The notes under the pieces were generated by a model, which saw nothing but the letters and a program-made list of their open reading frames with translations, was not told the origin of the DNA and did not search any database. This document shows positions 1 to 5,912 of a stretch of DNA of 12,375 nt, piece by piece (the first letter of the stretch is position 1; each line of letters opens with the position of its first letter). Where the stretch lies: NCBI GenBank assembly GCA_904502145.1, contig CAJGDH010000029.1, positions 1 to 12,375 on the forward strand, given 5' to 3'. The stretch is from an uncultured Eubacterium sp. (GTDB taxonomy: Bacteria > Bacillota > Clostridia > Lachnospirales > Lachnospiraceae). Both the position numbers and the translations under genes were made by a program.

Positions 1-311
1 AGCTTCCGGCGCTCTTCACTCACGGAATCAGGCATGATGATCACGGTTTTATAACCTCTGACAGCTCCCACCAGAGCCAGGCCGATCCCCTGGTTCCCGC
101 TGGTGGGCTCCACAATGATGGTATCCTCATGGATCAGACCCTTCTTCTCTGCGTCAAGGATCATGTTGTAGGCCGTCCTGGTCTTGATCGATCCCCCCAC
201 ATTAAGCCCTTCATATTTTACAAGGATCCTGGCGCTGTCCTTCTCAACCATATGATTGAGGCGGATCATAGGGGTATGGCCCACCGCTTCCAAAACATTA
301 TTATAAATCAT
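1..311 (-). CDS. cysK: Cysteine synthase (CysK-like, PLP fold type II), 5' part only
   Basis: The first 103 codons of a cysteine synthase-family enzyme are present; the rest lies beyond the window start. The family makes L-cysteine from O-acetylserine and sulfide in the cytoplasm with PLP. The protein opens MIYNNVLEAVGHTPMIRL, the usual OASS N-terminus. It has the PLP-lysine segment GGSIKTR, with Lys43 as the expected Schiff-base lysine, and the substrate loop PTSGNQG near residues 69-75. Classical CysK has KDR and TSGNTG at these two places, so this is a variant clade; beta-synthases of this fold can also act as cystathionine beta-synthase. The ATG at 311-309 follows GGGAGA by seven bases. 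It lies 31 bases after metY on the same strand, so the two are probably co-transcribed. Family assignment is firm; the exact substrate is not. Confidence 0.88.
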   Translation of the reverse strand, partial: MIYNNVLEAVGHTPMIRLNHMVEKDSARILVKYEGLNVGGSIKTRTAYNMILDAEKKGLIHEDTIIVEPTSGNQGIGLALVGAVRGYKTVIIMPDSVSEERRK

Positions 312-342
312 CAGATAATCTCCCTAATATTCTAGTTATTTT

Positions 343-1614
343 TTACTGACCCAAAGCATGGTCAAGATCCTCGATGATATCCTCCACATTCTCTATTCCG
401 ACGGAAAGACGGATCATATCCGGTTTAACGCCTCCGGCGATCAGTTCCTCATCCGTCAGCTGACGATGGGTGGAAGAAGCAGGATGAAGGACACAGGTAT
501 GCGCGTCCGCCACGTGGGTGGCAATAATAGCGAGCCGGAGATGCTTCATAAACTCTTCCGCCTTATCTCTGCCGCCTTTTACTCCAAAGGAAATCACACC
601 GCAGGTACCCTCAGGCATGTATTTCTTCGCGCGCTCATAATATTTGTCTCCGGGAAGCCCCGGGTAGGTGACATAGGATACACGGGGATCAGCAGCCAGG
701 AACTCCGCCACCTTCTGTGCATTCTCACAATGTCTCTTCATGCGGACAGCCAGACTCTCCAGCCCGAGATTGAGCAGGAAACAGTTCATGGGTGACGGGA
801 TGGAACCCAGGTCGCGCATCAGCTGTGCGGTAGCCTTGGTAATATATGCCTTCTCAATACCGAACTTTTCCGCGTATGTGATCCCGTGGTAGGACTCATC
901 AGGAGTACAAAGCCCCGGGAATTTATCTGCGTGGGCCATCCAGTCAAACTTGCCGGAATCCACGATGACGCCTCCGACGGTGGCATCATGGCCGTCCATA
1001 TATTTGGTGGTGGAATGGATCACGATGTCCGCCCCCCACTCGATGGGCCGGCAGTTGATGGGAGTGGCAAATGTATTGTCAATGATCAGGGGAACGCCGT
1101 GCCTGTGGGCAGCCTGGGCGAACCTTTCGATGTCAAATACGATCAGGGCAGGGTTGGCGATGGTCTCCCCGAAGACTGCCTTGGTATTCTCGCAAAAAGC
1201 TGCTTCCAGCTCTTCGTTGCTGCAGTCGGGATCCACGAAGGTAAAATCGATCCCCATTCTCCTCATGGTGACATTAAAAAGATTGTAGGTACCACCGTAG
1301 ATGGTGGAAGAAACCACCACATGGTCACCGTTTCCGGCGAGATTAAATACGGAGAAAAACGATGCAGCCTGGCCGGAGGAGGTCATCATTGCCGCTGTTC
1401 CCCCTTCAAGGGCAGCAATCTTTGCCGCGACCATATCGTTGGTGGGGTTCTGCAGCCTTGTATAGAAGTAGCCTTCCGCCTCAAGGTCGAACAGTTTTCC
1501 CATATCCGCACTGGTGTCATATTTAAAAGTCGTACTCTGAATGATCGGTATCATCCTGGGTTCCCCGTTTTTGGGAAGATAACCGGCTTCAATACATTTT
1601 GTCTCCTGTCTCAT
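343..1614 (-). CDS. metY: O-acetylhomoserine sulfhydrylase / homocysteine synthase (Cys/Met metabolism PLP enzyme)
   Basis: This 423-residue protein has the full length of the MetY branch of the Cys/Met PLP enzyme family. Members convert O-acetylhomoserine plus sulfide to homocysteine for methionine synthesis in the cytoplasm. Visible marks are the N-terminal substrate and cofactor loop YTRLQNPTN (51-59), the SSGQAA phosphate-binding segment (79-84), the PLP-ring aspartate in IIDNTFATP (Asp179), the Schiff-base lysine in HSTTKYMDGH (Lys204), and the C-terminal RLSVGIE with Arg402, which binds the substrate carboxylate in the family. The ATG at 1614 follows AAGGA by seven bases. The cysK-like gene begins 31 bases downstream. 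A sulfhydrylase is favoured over cystathionine gamma-synthase or lyase because of length and the IHSTTKYMDGH context, but a methionine gamma-lyase-like activity cannot be excluded by reading alone. No SAM riboswitch or T-box was recognised upstream. Confidence 0.9.
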   Translation of the reverse strand: MRQETKCIEAGYLPKNGEPRMIPIIQSTTFKYDTSADMGKLFDLEAEGYFYTRLQNPTNDMVAAKIAALEGGTAAMMTSSGQAASFFSVFNLAGNGDHVVVSSTIYGGTYNLFNVTMRRMGIDFTFVDPDCSNEELEAAFCENTKAVFGETIANPALIVFDIERFAQAAHRHGVPLIIDNTFATPINCRPIEWGADIVIHSTTKYMDGHDATVGGVIVDSGKFDWMAHADKFPGLCTPDESYHGITYAEKFGIEKAYITKATAQLMRDLGSIPSPMNCFLLNLGLESLAVRMKRHCENAQKVAEFLAADPRVSYVTYPGLPGDKYYERAKKYMPEGTCGVISFGVKGGRDKAEEFMKHLRLAIIATHVADAHTCVLHPASSTHRQLTDEELIAGGVKPDMIRLSVGIENVEDIIEDLDHALGQ

Positions 1615-1679
1615 CCTGAAATCCTTTCTCTTATGATTCTGTCTTATTCTGATTCATTCATAATTAATCATACCTGTTC

Positions 1680-1699
1680 CTGTTTCCTTCCGGAAACAG
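1680..1699 (-). promoter_or_regulatory. Perfect hairpin with GNRA loop in the metY leader
   Basis: An exact 8-base inverted repeat (CTGTTTCC and GGAAACAG) encloses four bases. Read in the sense of metY the loop is GGAA, a GNRA tetraloop, which suggests the structure forms in RNA; on the other strand the loop is TTCC. It ends 65 bases before the metY ATG. There is no T-run after it, so it is not an obvious terminator. Possible roles are mRNA 5' stabilisation or, as DNA, a regulator site, because its TTTCC/GGAAA arms resemble the palindrome at 1720-1733. Confidence 0.45.
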
Positions 1700-1719
1700 A
1701 TTCTTCATTAATATATCAT

Positions 1720-1733
1720 ATTTTCCGGAAAAT
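1720..1733. promoter_or_regulatory. 14-base perfect palindrome upstream of metY, candidate operator
   Basis: ATTTTCCGGAAAAT is a perfect palindrome with no spacer. It lies in AT-rich DNA about 105 bases before metY. On the minus strand a possible -10 (TATGAT, 1715-1720) abuts it, and another AT-rich hexamer (TATAAA, 1735-1740) lies just upstream, so the palindrome would overlap either the spacer or the start of a metY promoter. I could not find a good matching -35. The position fits a repressor site; which protein binds is unknown. Confidence 0.35.
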
Positions 1734-1811
1734 GTTTATAGAAAATAGTTTTAATGGCAAAAAGTATTGTGATTTATTATCTCAGCTAATAAAAGCCGGC
1801 CTTTGTCCAAT

Positions 1812-1832
1812 CAATAATCTATAGATTTATTG
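1812..1832. repeat. Imperfect AT-rich palindrome upstream of the plus-strand promoter
   Basis: CAATAATCT and AGATTTATTG form arms that match except for one extra T; the core AATCTATAGATT (1816-1827) is a perfect 12-base palindrome. It sits where the -35 region of the plus-strand promoter at 1852-1860 would be, so it may be an operator for the small-protein/MarR transcript. AT-rich DNA yields such patterns easily, so this is weak. Confidence 0.25.
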
Positions 1833-1851
1833 TTCTTTTTTTCACAGGAAA

Positions 1852-1860
1852 TGTTATAAT
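1852..1860 (+). promoter_or_regulatory. Extended -10 promoter for the small protein and MarR genes
   Basis: TGTTATAAT is a perfect consensus -10 hexamer (TATAAT, 1855-1860) with the TGn extension. The -35 match is poor (TTGTTC at 1830-1835 would need a 19-base spacer), which an extended -10 can tolerate. Transcription would start near 1867, giving a leader of about 80 bases before the ATG at 1948, with the tandem repeat 1881-1914 inside that leader. Confidence 0.55.
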
Positions 1861-1880
1861 AATATGAAGGTTTAAATATA

Positions 1881-1914
1881 TTAATAAATAATTATTGTTA
1901 ATAAATAATTATTG
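1881..1914 (+). repeat. Perfect tandem repeat, 2 x 17 bases, with palindromic cores
   Basis: The unit TTAATAAATAATTATTG occurs at 1881-1897 and again, without a mismatch, at 1898-1914. Each unit contains the 10-base palindrome AATAATTATT. The array lies between the extended -10 and the ribosome binding site of the first plus-strand gene, two genes upstream of a MarR regulator. AT-rich palindromes just downstream of a promoter are typical of MarR self-regulation, so these are candidate operators. The repeat is seen directly; the binding role is inference. Confidence 0.55.
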
Positions 1915-1947
1915 TTATACAACAGAATAGTCTTTAAAGGAGTAACT

Positions 1948-2112
1948 ATGTTTTTGCGTTCCATCAAAGAAAAGATCAGACAGTATCTGGCCCATCTGGC
2001 GGAAGTGAATAAGAAGGAATTTGGAGATGGTCCTCTGAAATGTCAGGGCTGCGGGATGAACTGCAGCGCGGAAGACAAAAAAGCATGCAGCTTCTTTGAT
2101 ATGAATGTTTAG
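1948..2112 (+). CDS. Small four-cysteine protein of unknown function (54 residues)
   Basis: I do not recognise a named family. The protein starts MFLRSIKEKI, has a basic, helix-prone first half (about residues 3-24), and then a cysteine cluster KCQGCGMNC...C, spacing C32-x2-C35-x3-C39-x7-C47. Four cysteines in such a small cytosolic protein suggest binding of zinc or an iron-sulfur cluster, or redox-active thiols; there is no signal peptide or membrane segment. The ATG at 1948 is chosen because AAAGGAG stands five bases before it; an in-frame TTG at 1912 lacks any such site. The MarR gene begins 33 bases after its stop, and both probably come from the promoter at 1852-1860. Being real is supported by the ribosome binding site, the promoter and the operon arrangement. 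Confidence 0.72.
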   Translation: MFLRSIKEKIRQYLAHLAEVNKKEFGDGPLKCQGCGMNCSAEDKKACSFFDMNV

Positions 2113-2145
2113 ATCAGATTCCAGAGAAAAGGCCGGTGAAAGATA

Positions 2146-2607
2146 ATGTTAAAGGAAACAGAGTCAAATATCCTTATTCTACTGTACGGCAGTCAGTTCC
2201 GACATCTTGTCAATCAATATTTATGCGACATCAAGAATTCTTATCACCTTCAGACGATCGATATAGTGATCCTGATCTATTTCTATCATGCCAAGGAGAA
2301 GAATACGGCCCGGGATGTCCGGGAGCTGGCTCTCTTTACCAAAGGTCATATCTCCCAGTCCATCAACCGACTGATCGAACAGGGCTATGTCACCAAGGTC
2401 AAGGATACCAAAGACCGGCGTTATCTCCATCATATCCTGACAGAAAAAGCACAGCCGCTTATCGATGAGATAGCGGTCATCTCCCGTGAAATACGCAATA
2501 AGATATTCAGGGGATTCACCGAGGAAGAGGTCGCACTGTTCAGTGACATGTGTAAAAGAATAGGCACCAATACCCGGAACGAGCTGGAATGGAGTCAGTT
2601 CAGATAA
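2146..2607 (+). CDS. MarR-family winged-helix transcriptional regulator
   Basis: This 153-residue protein has MarR-family length and architecture: a helical N-terminus (1-50) for dimerisation, a helix-turn-helix around 54-80 with recognition helix TKGHISQSINRLIEQG, and the wing with its signature VKDTKDRRYLHHILTEKA (85-102), followed by C-terminal helices. Such proteins are dimers that bind palindromic DNA and often repress their own operon until a ligand, oxidant or metal releases them. GGTGA stands six bases before the ATG. One cysteine (Cys27) lies in the N-terminal dimerisation region and another (Cys136) near the C-terminus; redox sensing is possible but unproven. The target is probably its own promoter region with the repeats at 1881-1914, and perhaps the divergent metY operon. 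The ligand is unknown. Confidence 0.9.
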   Translation: MLKETESNILILLYGSQFRHLVNQYLCDIKNSYHLQTIDIVILIYFYHAKEKNTARDVRELALFTKGHISQSINRLIEQGYVTKVKDTKDRRYLHHILTEKAQPLIDEIAVISREIRNKIFRGFTEEEVALFSDMCKRIGTNTRNELEWSQFR

Positions 2608-2623
2608 CTTCACAGAGAATTCC

Positions 2624-2656
2624 AAAGGGGTTCGCAATATAGCGAACCCCTTTTTT
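2624..2656 (+). terminator. Intrinsic terminator after the MarR gene
   Basis: AAAGGGGTTCGC pairs with GCGAACCCC plus the first three Ts, a 12-base-pair stem around the loop AATATA, followed by six Ts in all. It lies 17 bases after the MarR stop. It also lies between convergent genes, and could act weakly for smpB on the minus strand, where only TTT follows the stem. Confidence 0.93.
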
Positions 2657-2691
2657 AATTTCAGTCAGATATTTAACCGAATAACATACTA

Positions 2692-3162
2692 TTATCCCAG
2701 ATTTCTAACTTTGAAATCTCTCTCTGCTTCTCGCTTGGCATCCTTTCTGGCGATATCCTGCCGCTTATCGTAGAGTTTCTTTCCTCTTGCCAGGCCGATC
2801 TCCAGCTTGACCAGACTGCCCTTGAAGTAGACTTTGAGGGGCATGATGGTATAGCCCTTGGCCTGAACCTGTGATTCCAGCTTGCGGATCTCTGCTTTAT
2901 GCAGCAGGAGCTTTCTGGACCGGAGGGGATCCCTGTTGAAGATATTTCCTTTCTCATAGGGGCTGATATGCATATGATGGATGAATACCTCGCCGTGGCT
3001 GATAGAGATGAAGGATTCCTTCACGCTGCATTTCCCCATGCGGAGGGACTTGACTTCGGTCCCGCAGAGTTCGATCCCCGCTTCATATTTCTCATCGATG
3101 AAAAAATCGTGGTATGCTTTTTTATTGTTGGCGATCAGTTTGATACTGTCAGTCCTGGACAT
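2692..3162 (-). CDS. smpB: SsrA-binding protein SmpB
   Basis: SmpB binds tmRNA and delivers it to stalled ribosomes, so that the nascent chain is tagged for proteolysis and the ribosome is released. The protein has 156 residues, normal for the family. Recognisable segments are GTEVKSLRMGK (34-44), the KLLLHKAEI stretch (84-92) and the highly conserved GLARGKKLYDKR (123-134), followed by the basic helical tail that enters the mRNA channel. GGAGGAG stands seven bases before the ATG. It follows rnr by 48 bases on the same strand; RNase R is the nuclease that degrades nonstop mRNA during the same rescue process. The tmRNA gene itself is not in the window. Confidence 0.96.
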   Translation of the reverse strand: MSRTDSIKLIANNKKAYHDFFIDEKYEAGIELCGTEVKSLRMGKCSVKESFISISHGEVFIHHMHISPYEKGNIFNRDPLRSRKLLLHKAEIRKLESQVQAKGYTIMPLKVYFKGSLVKLEIGLARGKKLYDKRQDIARKDAKREAERDFKVRNLG

Positions 3163-3210
3163 GACTGTTCTCCTCCGTTTCGATACTGGTGATTTATTGG
3201 CAAGATCCCA

Positions 3211-5535
3211 TCAGGGTTTCTTCCGGGAATACAGATTCAGAAGACGCTCTACTTCCTCGTCACTGATCCGGTCGTTGATCAGCTCGTCCTCATCATCATC
3301 CCAGTCACCGCTGAAAATGGTGGAATCCATTCCGTCCGCATCCACGACCTCCCACTCCGGTTCTTCTTCGGCACAGGGATATTCATCATAGGGTCCGCAG
3401 AATTCCTTCAGCATAAAGTCGATATTGCGGGATATCTTGTCCACCCTGTAAACCACGATATCCACCTTCTGTCCCAGGGTGAATTCTCTGCGGGTATCCA
3501 CATTCCAGATCTTGTACTCAGCCTCATAAAAGACATACTCCCCATCCATAAGGCTGAAGATCGGAACGAATCCCTCCACCGTATTGTCGAGTTCCACAAA
3601 GAAACCGTTGGCCGTGACAGCCGAGATCACACCGGAGAAGGCTTCTTTCAGATGTTGTTCCATGTATTCAACCTTCTTCAGTTTCTCCACATCCCTCTCT
3701 GCATCCTGGGCCCTGCGCTCCAGACGGGAAGAGGACTCAGCGATGGAAGGAAGGATCTGCTCGTAATGCATAAGCCTCTCTTCGTTCAGCCTGCCGTGGA
3801 TCCCTTCCTTGATGATCCTGTGGATCTGAAGGTCAGGATACCGGCGGATCGGAGAGGTGAAATGGGTATAATACTGGGTGGACAGACCGAAGTGCCCCAC
3901 ATTTTGGGTGGAATATGCCGCCTTCTGCATGGACCTTAAGGCCAGTCTGCTGATCAGGGCTTCCTCCGGCTCACCCTCCAGAGAAAAGAGCAGTTTCTGG
4001 ATTTCTTTAGGATGAAATGTCTCTCGTCCTGTTTTCAGATAATAACCGAAATTGCGGATAAAGACATCCAGCTTCTTTATCCTTTCCGGGTCCGGTGCTT
4101 CATGCACCCGGTAGAGGAAAGGGATCTCCTGCCAGAAATAATCCTCTGCGATGGTCTCATTGGCGATAAGCATAAAATCTTCGATGATATCTGTGGCTGT
4201 ATTACGCGGGTAGGGATAGATCTTTACCGGGAATCCCTCCTCATCCAGGATGATCTTGGATTCCGGAAAATCAAAATCGATGGCACCCCTTTTCCTCCTT
4301 TTTTCCTTCAGCAGAGCTGCCGTCTCCTTCATCAGAAAGCACAGGTCCACGATGGCCCGGCTGTCCCCCTCAGGATGGTCTTCACCGTCGAGGATTGCCT
4401 GGACACCGGTGTAACTCATTCTCCGGTCCACCCGGATCACCGTCTCCGCCACAGTATGATCAATGACGTTGCCCTTTGGATCTATGGTCATGATACAGCT
4501 CAAGGCCAGACGGTCAGTACCGGCATTCAGGGAACAGATACCGTTGGACAGTTCCCGGGGAAGCATGGGGATCACCCGGTCTGCCAGGTACACACTGGTC
4601 CCTCTGGCGATGGCTTCCTCATCCAGTGCCGATCCTTCCGTCACATAATGGCTTACATCGGCGATATGTACTCCGAGCCGGTAGCCTTCGGGAATCCTGA
4701 CCAAAGTGATGGCATCATCAAGATCCCGGGCATCCTCCCCGTCGATGGTAACGGTCAGAAGATCCCTCAGATCTTTTCTGTTCCCGGTCACCTCCTCTGT
4801 CACTGTGTCCGGCAGGCCCGAAGCTTCATTCAGCACAGCCTTGGGGAAAGCCTCCTCTATCCCGTATTTGACCAGGATGGAGCTGACATCGGTGGAGGGA
4901 TCGTCGATACTGCCCAGGATCCTGGTTATCTCGCCCTCGGGATTCTTTCTCTCCGTGCCGTAATCGGTTATCCTTACCACCACTTTGTCATTCTGACTGG
5001 CCCCCATATTCTTCTTGCCGGGGACGAAAATATCTTTTCCGAAACGGGTTTCATCCGGGAGAACAAAACCGAAGCTCTTATTCTGATGATATGTTCCCAC
5101 AAGGCTGGTGAGCCCTCTTTCCAGGACAGACAGGACACACCCTTCCCGCCTTTTTCCGGGCATCTGGCTTCCCTTTATCCGGATCCGGACCGTATCCCCA
5201 TGGAGGGCCCCGTTCACATATTCCGCGGGAATAAAGACATCCTCCGGAAGTTCTTCAGAAGTCACGAAGCCGAATCCCCTGGCATTGCCGATAAAATGTC
5301 CGACGACGTTCAGGTTGCGGGGTTTGACGTATTTGCCCCGGGAGGTCAGCTCTATGGTCCCATCCTCCACCAGGGCATCCACTACAGCCTTCAGTTTCTT
5401 CCTGTCCTCCCCGGAAACTTCCAGGTAACAGGCCAGTTCCTTAAACTTCATGGGGGTGTATTCCTCGCCCAGGATCAGGTCCCTGATCTTCTTCTTTCTC
5501 TGTTCAAATAATTCAAATAAATCCTGTCTGTTCAT
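3211..5535 (-). CDS. rnr: Ribonuclease R (3'-5' exoribonuclease, RNase II superfamily)
   Basis: RNase R degrades structured RNA processively from the 3' end. Domains in order, using a 774-residue protein: N-terminal winged helix (about 15-72), two cold-shock OB domains (about 75-205), the RNB catalytic domain (about 255-590) and an S1 domain (about 634-708, beginning FSGVISAVTANGFFVEL). The catalytic cluster IDGEDARDLDDA supplies Asp265, Asp271, Asp273 and Asp274, matching the four metal-binding aspartates of the family. The frame is open up to 5598, but the first codons would run through the secG terminator, so I choose the ATG at 5535, five bases after AGGAA; the adjacent ATG at 5538 is too close to it. 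The C-terminal 65 residues are strongly acidic, unlike the lysine-rich tail of E. coli RNase R. smpB follows by 48 bases. Confidence 0.95.
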   Translation of the reverse strand: MNRQDLFELFEQRKKKIRDLILGEEYTPMKFKELACYLEVSGEDRKKLKAVVDALVEDGTIELTSRGKYVKPRNLNVVGHFIGNARGFGFVTSEELPEDVFIPAEYVNGALHGDTVRIRIKGSQMPGKRREGCVLSVLERGLTSLVGTYHQNKSFGFVLPDETRFGKDIFVPGKKNMGASQNDKVVVRITDYGTERKNPEGEITRILGSIDDPSTDVSSILVKYGIEEAFPKAVLNEASGLPDTVTEEVTGNRKDLRDLLTVTIDGEDARDLDDAITLVRIPEGYRLGVHIADVSHYVTEGSALDEEAIARGTSVYLADRVIPMLPRELSNGICSLNAGTDRLALSCIMTIDPKGNVIDHTVAETVIRVDRRMSYTGVQAILDGEDHPEGDSRAIVDLCFLMKETAALLKEKRRKRGAIDFDFPESKIILDEEGFPVKIYPYPRNTATDIIEDFMLIANETIAEDYFWQEIPFLYRVHEAPDPERIKKLDVFIRNFGYYLKTGRETFHPKEIQKLLFSLEGEPEEALISRLALRSMQKAAYSTQNVGHFGLSTQYYTHFTSPIRRYPDLQIHRIIKEGIHGRLNEERLMHYEQILPSIAESSSRLERRAQDAERDVEKLKKVEYMEQHLKEAFSGVISAVTANGFFVELDNTVEGFVPIFSLMDGEYVFYEAEYKIWNVDTRREFTLGQKVDIVVYRVDKISRNIDFMLKEFCGPYDEYPCAEEEPEWEVVDADGMDSTIFSGDWDDDEDELINDRISDEEVERLLNLYSRKKP

Positions 5536-5555
5536 CATATTTCCTGTAATTATGT

Positions 5556-5587
5556 AAAAAAGCCGCCTCATATCGTAATGAGGCGGC
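5556..5587 (-). terminator. Intrinsic terminator between secG and rnr
   Basis: Read on the minus strand, GCCGCCTCAT and ATGAGGCGGC form a perfect 10-base-pair GC-rich stem around a six-base loop, followed at once by six Ts. It begins 11 bases after the secG stop. The chosen rnr ATG is only 20 bases beyond the last T, which leaves no room for a separate promoter between them. Confidence 0.92.
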
Positions 5588-5598
5588 ACAGAAATCAT

Positions 5599-5835
5599 TT
5601 ACATGAAAACCTTAAGACATAAGCCGATCGCGAGTGCGAAGAATAAGACAGCGAGGATCACTGTTGCCCGCTCTAACTTGCCTTCTCTCGTTCTGCCACG
5701 GTTCTTGCTGACATAAGAATCAACCTGACCGCTCAAAGATCCCAAACCGGCTGATTTGCCTTCCTGCATCAGTACCACTACGATCAATGCGATACATACG
5801 ATAATGAATAAAACCGTAAAAATTGTTCTGATCAC
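5599..5835 (-). CDS. secG: Protein-export membrane protein SecG
   Basis: SecG is the small, non-essential subunit of the SecYEG translocation channel in the cytoplasmic membrane. The 78-residue protein has the expected two membrane helices (about 5-23 and 58-77), joined by a cytosolic loop carrying QEGKSAGLGSLSG, close to the typical SecG loop signature, and then a basic segment. It starts with GTG; GAGGAGG lies eight bases upstream, which decides this start. It has its own promoter (5868-5896) and terminator (5556-5587), so it may be made mainly as a single-gene transcript. The secG, rnr, smpB order is common in Firmicutes. Confidence 0.94.
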   Translation of the reverse strand: MIRTIFTVLFIIVCIALIVVVLMQEGKSAGLGSLSGQVDSYVSKNRGRTREGKLERATVILAVLFFALAIGLCLKVFM

Positions 5836-5867
5836 CTTTCACACCTCCTCTTCGCACAACTTCCGAT

Positions 5868-5896
5868 ATCATAACACATATATAGAGAAATGACAA
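5868..5896 (-). promoter_or_regulatory. secG: Sigma-A-type promoter of secG
   Basis: On the minus strand TTGTCA (5896-5891) and TATGAT (5873-5868) are separated by exactly 17 bases, and TGT precedes the -10, giving an extended -10 as well. Transcription would start near 5861, about 26 bases before the secG GTG. This is the best promoter match in the window. It lies between the lipoprotein stop and secG, so it separates the two transcription units. Confidence 0.8.
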
Positions 5897-5912
5897 GCAT
5901 AATCTCCGGAAT

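Noticed and set aside
1664..1708. 14-codon leader peptide before metY on the minus strand
   Set aside because: No ribosome binding site and no run of Met or Cys codons that would suit attenuation.
886..1824. 312-codon open frame on the plus strand
   Set aside because: Antisense to metY and running into its leader; no domain or start signal.
1615..1860. SAM riboswitch or T-box upstream of metY
   Set aside because: I looked for the conserved cores and for a terminator/antiterminator pair and saw only the simple hairpin at 1680-1699.
1912..1947. TTG start for the small cysteine protein
   Set aside because: No ribosome binding site; it starts inside the tandem repeat, whereas AAAGGAG precedes the ATG at 1948.
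2657..2691. Possible tmRNA (ssrA) gene downstream of smpB
   Set aside because: The gap is far too short and holds no tRNA-like ends.
4012..5511. 499-codon open frame on the plus strand
   Set aside because: It lies fully antisense to rnr, which has all catalytic motifs. The translation shows no domain and there is no ribosome binding site; it is a by-product of rnr codon bias.
5536..5598. Upstream starts for rnr, up to 21 codons earlier
   Set aside because: They would place the start within or before the secG terminator hairpin; the extra residues do not look like RNase R, and AGGAA fits the ATG at 5535.
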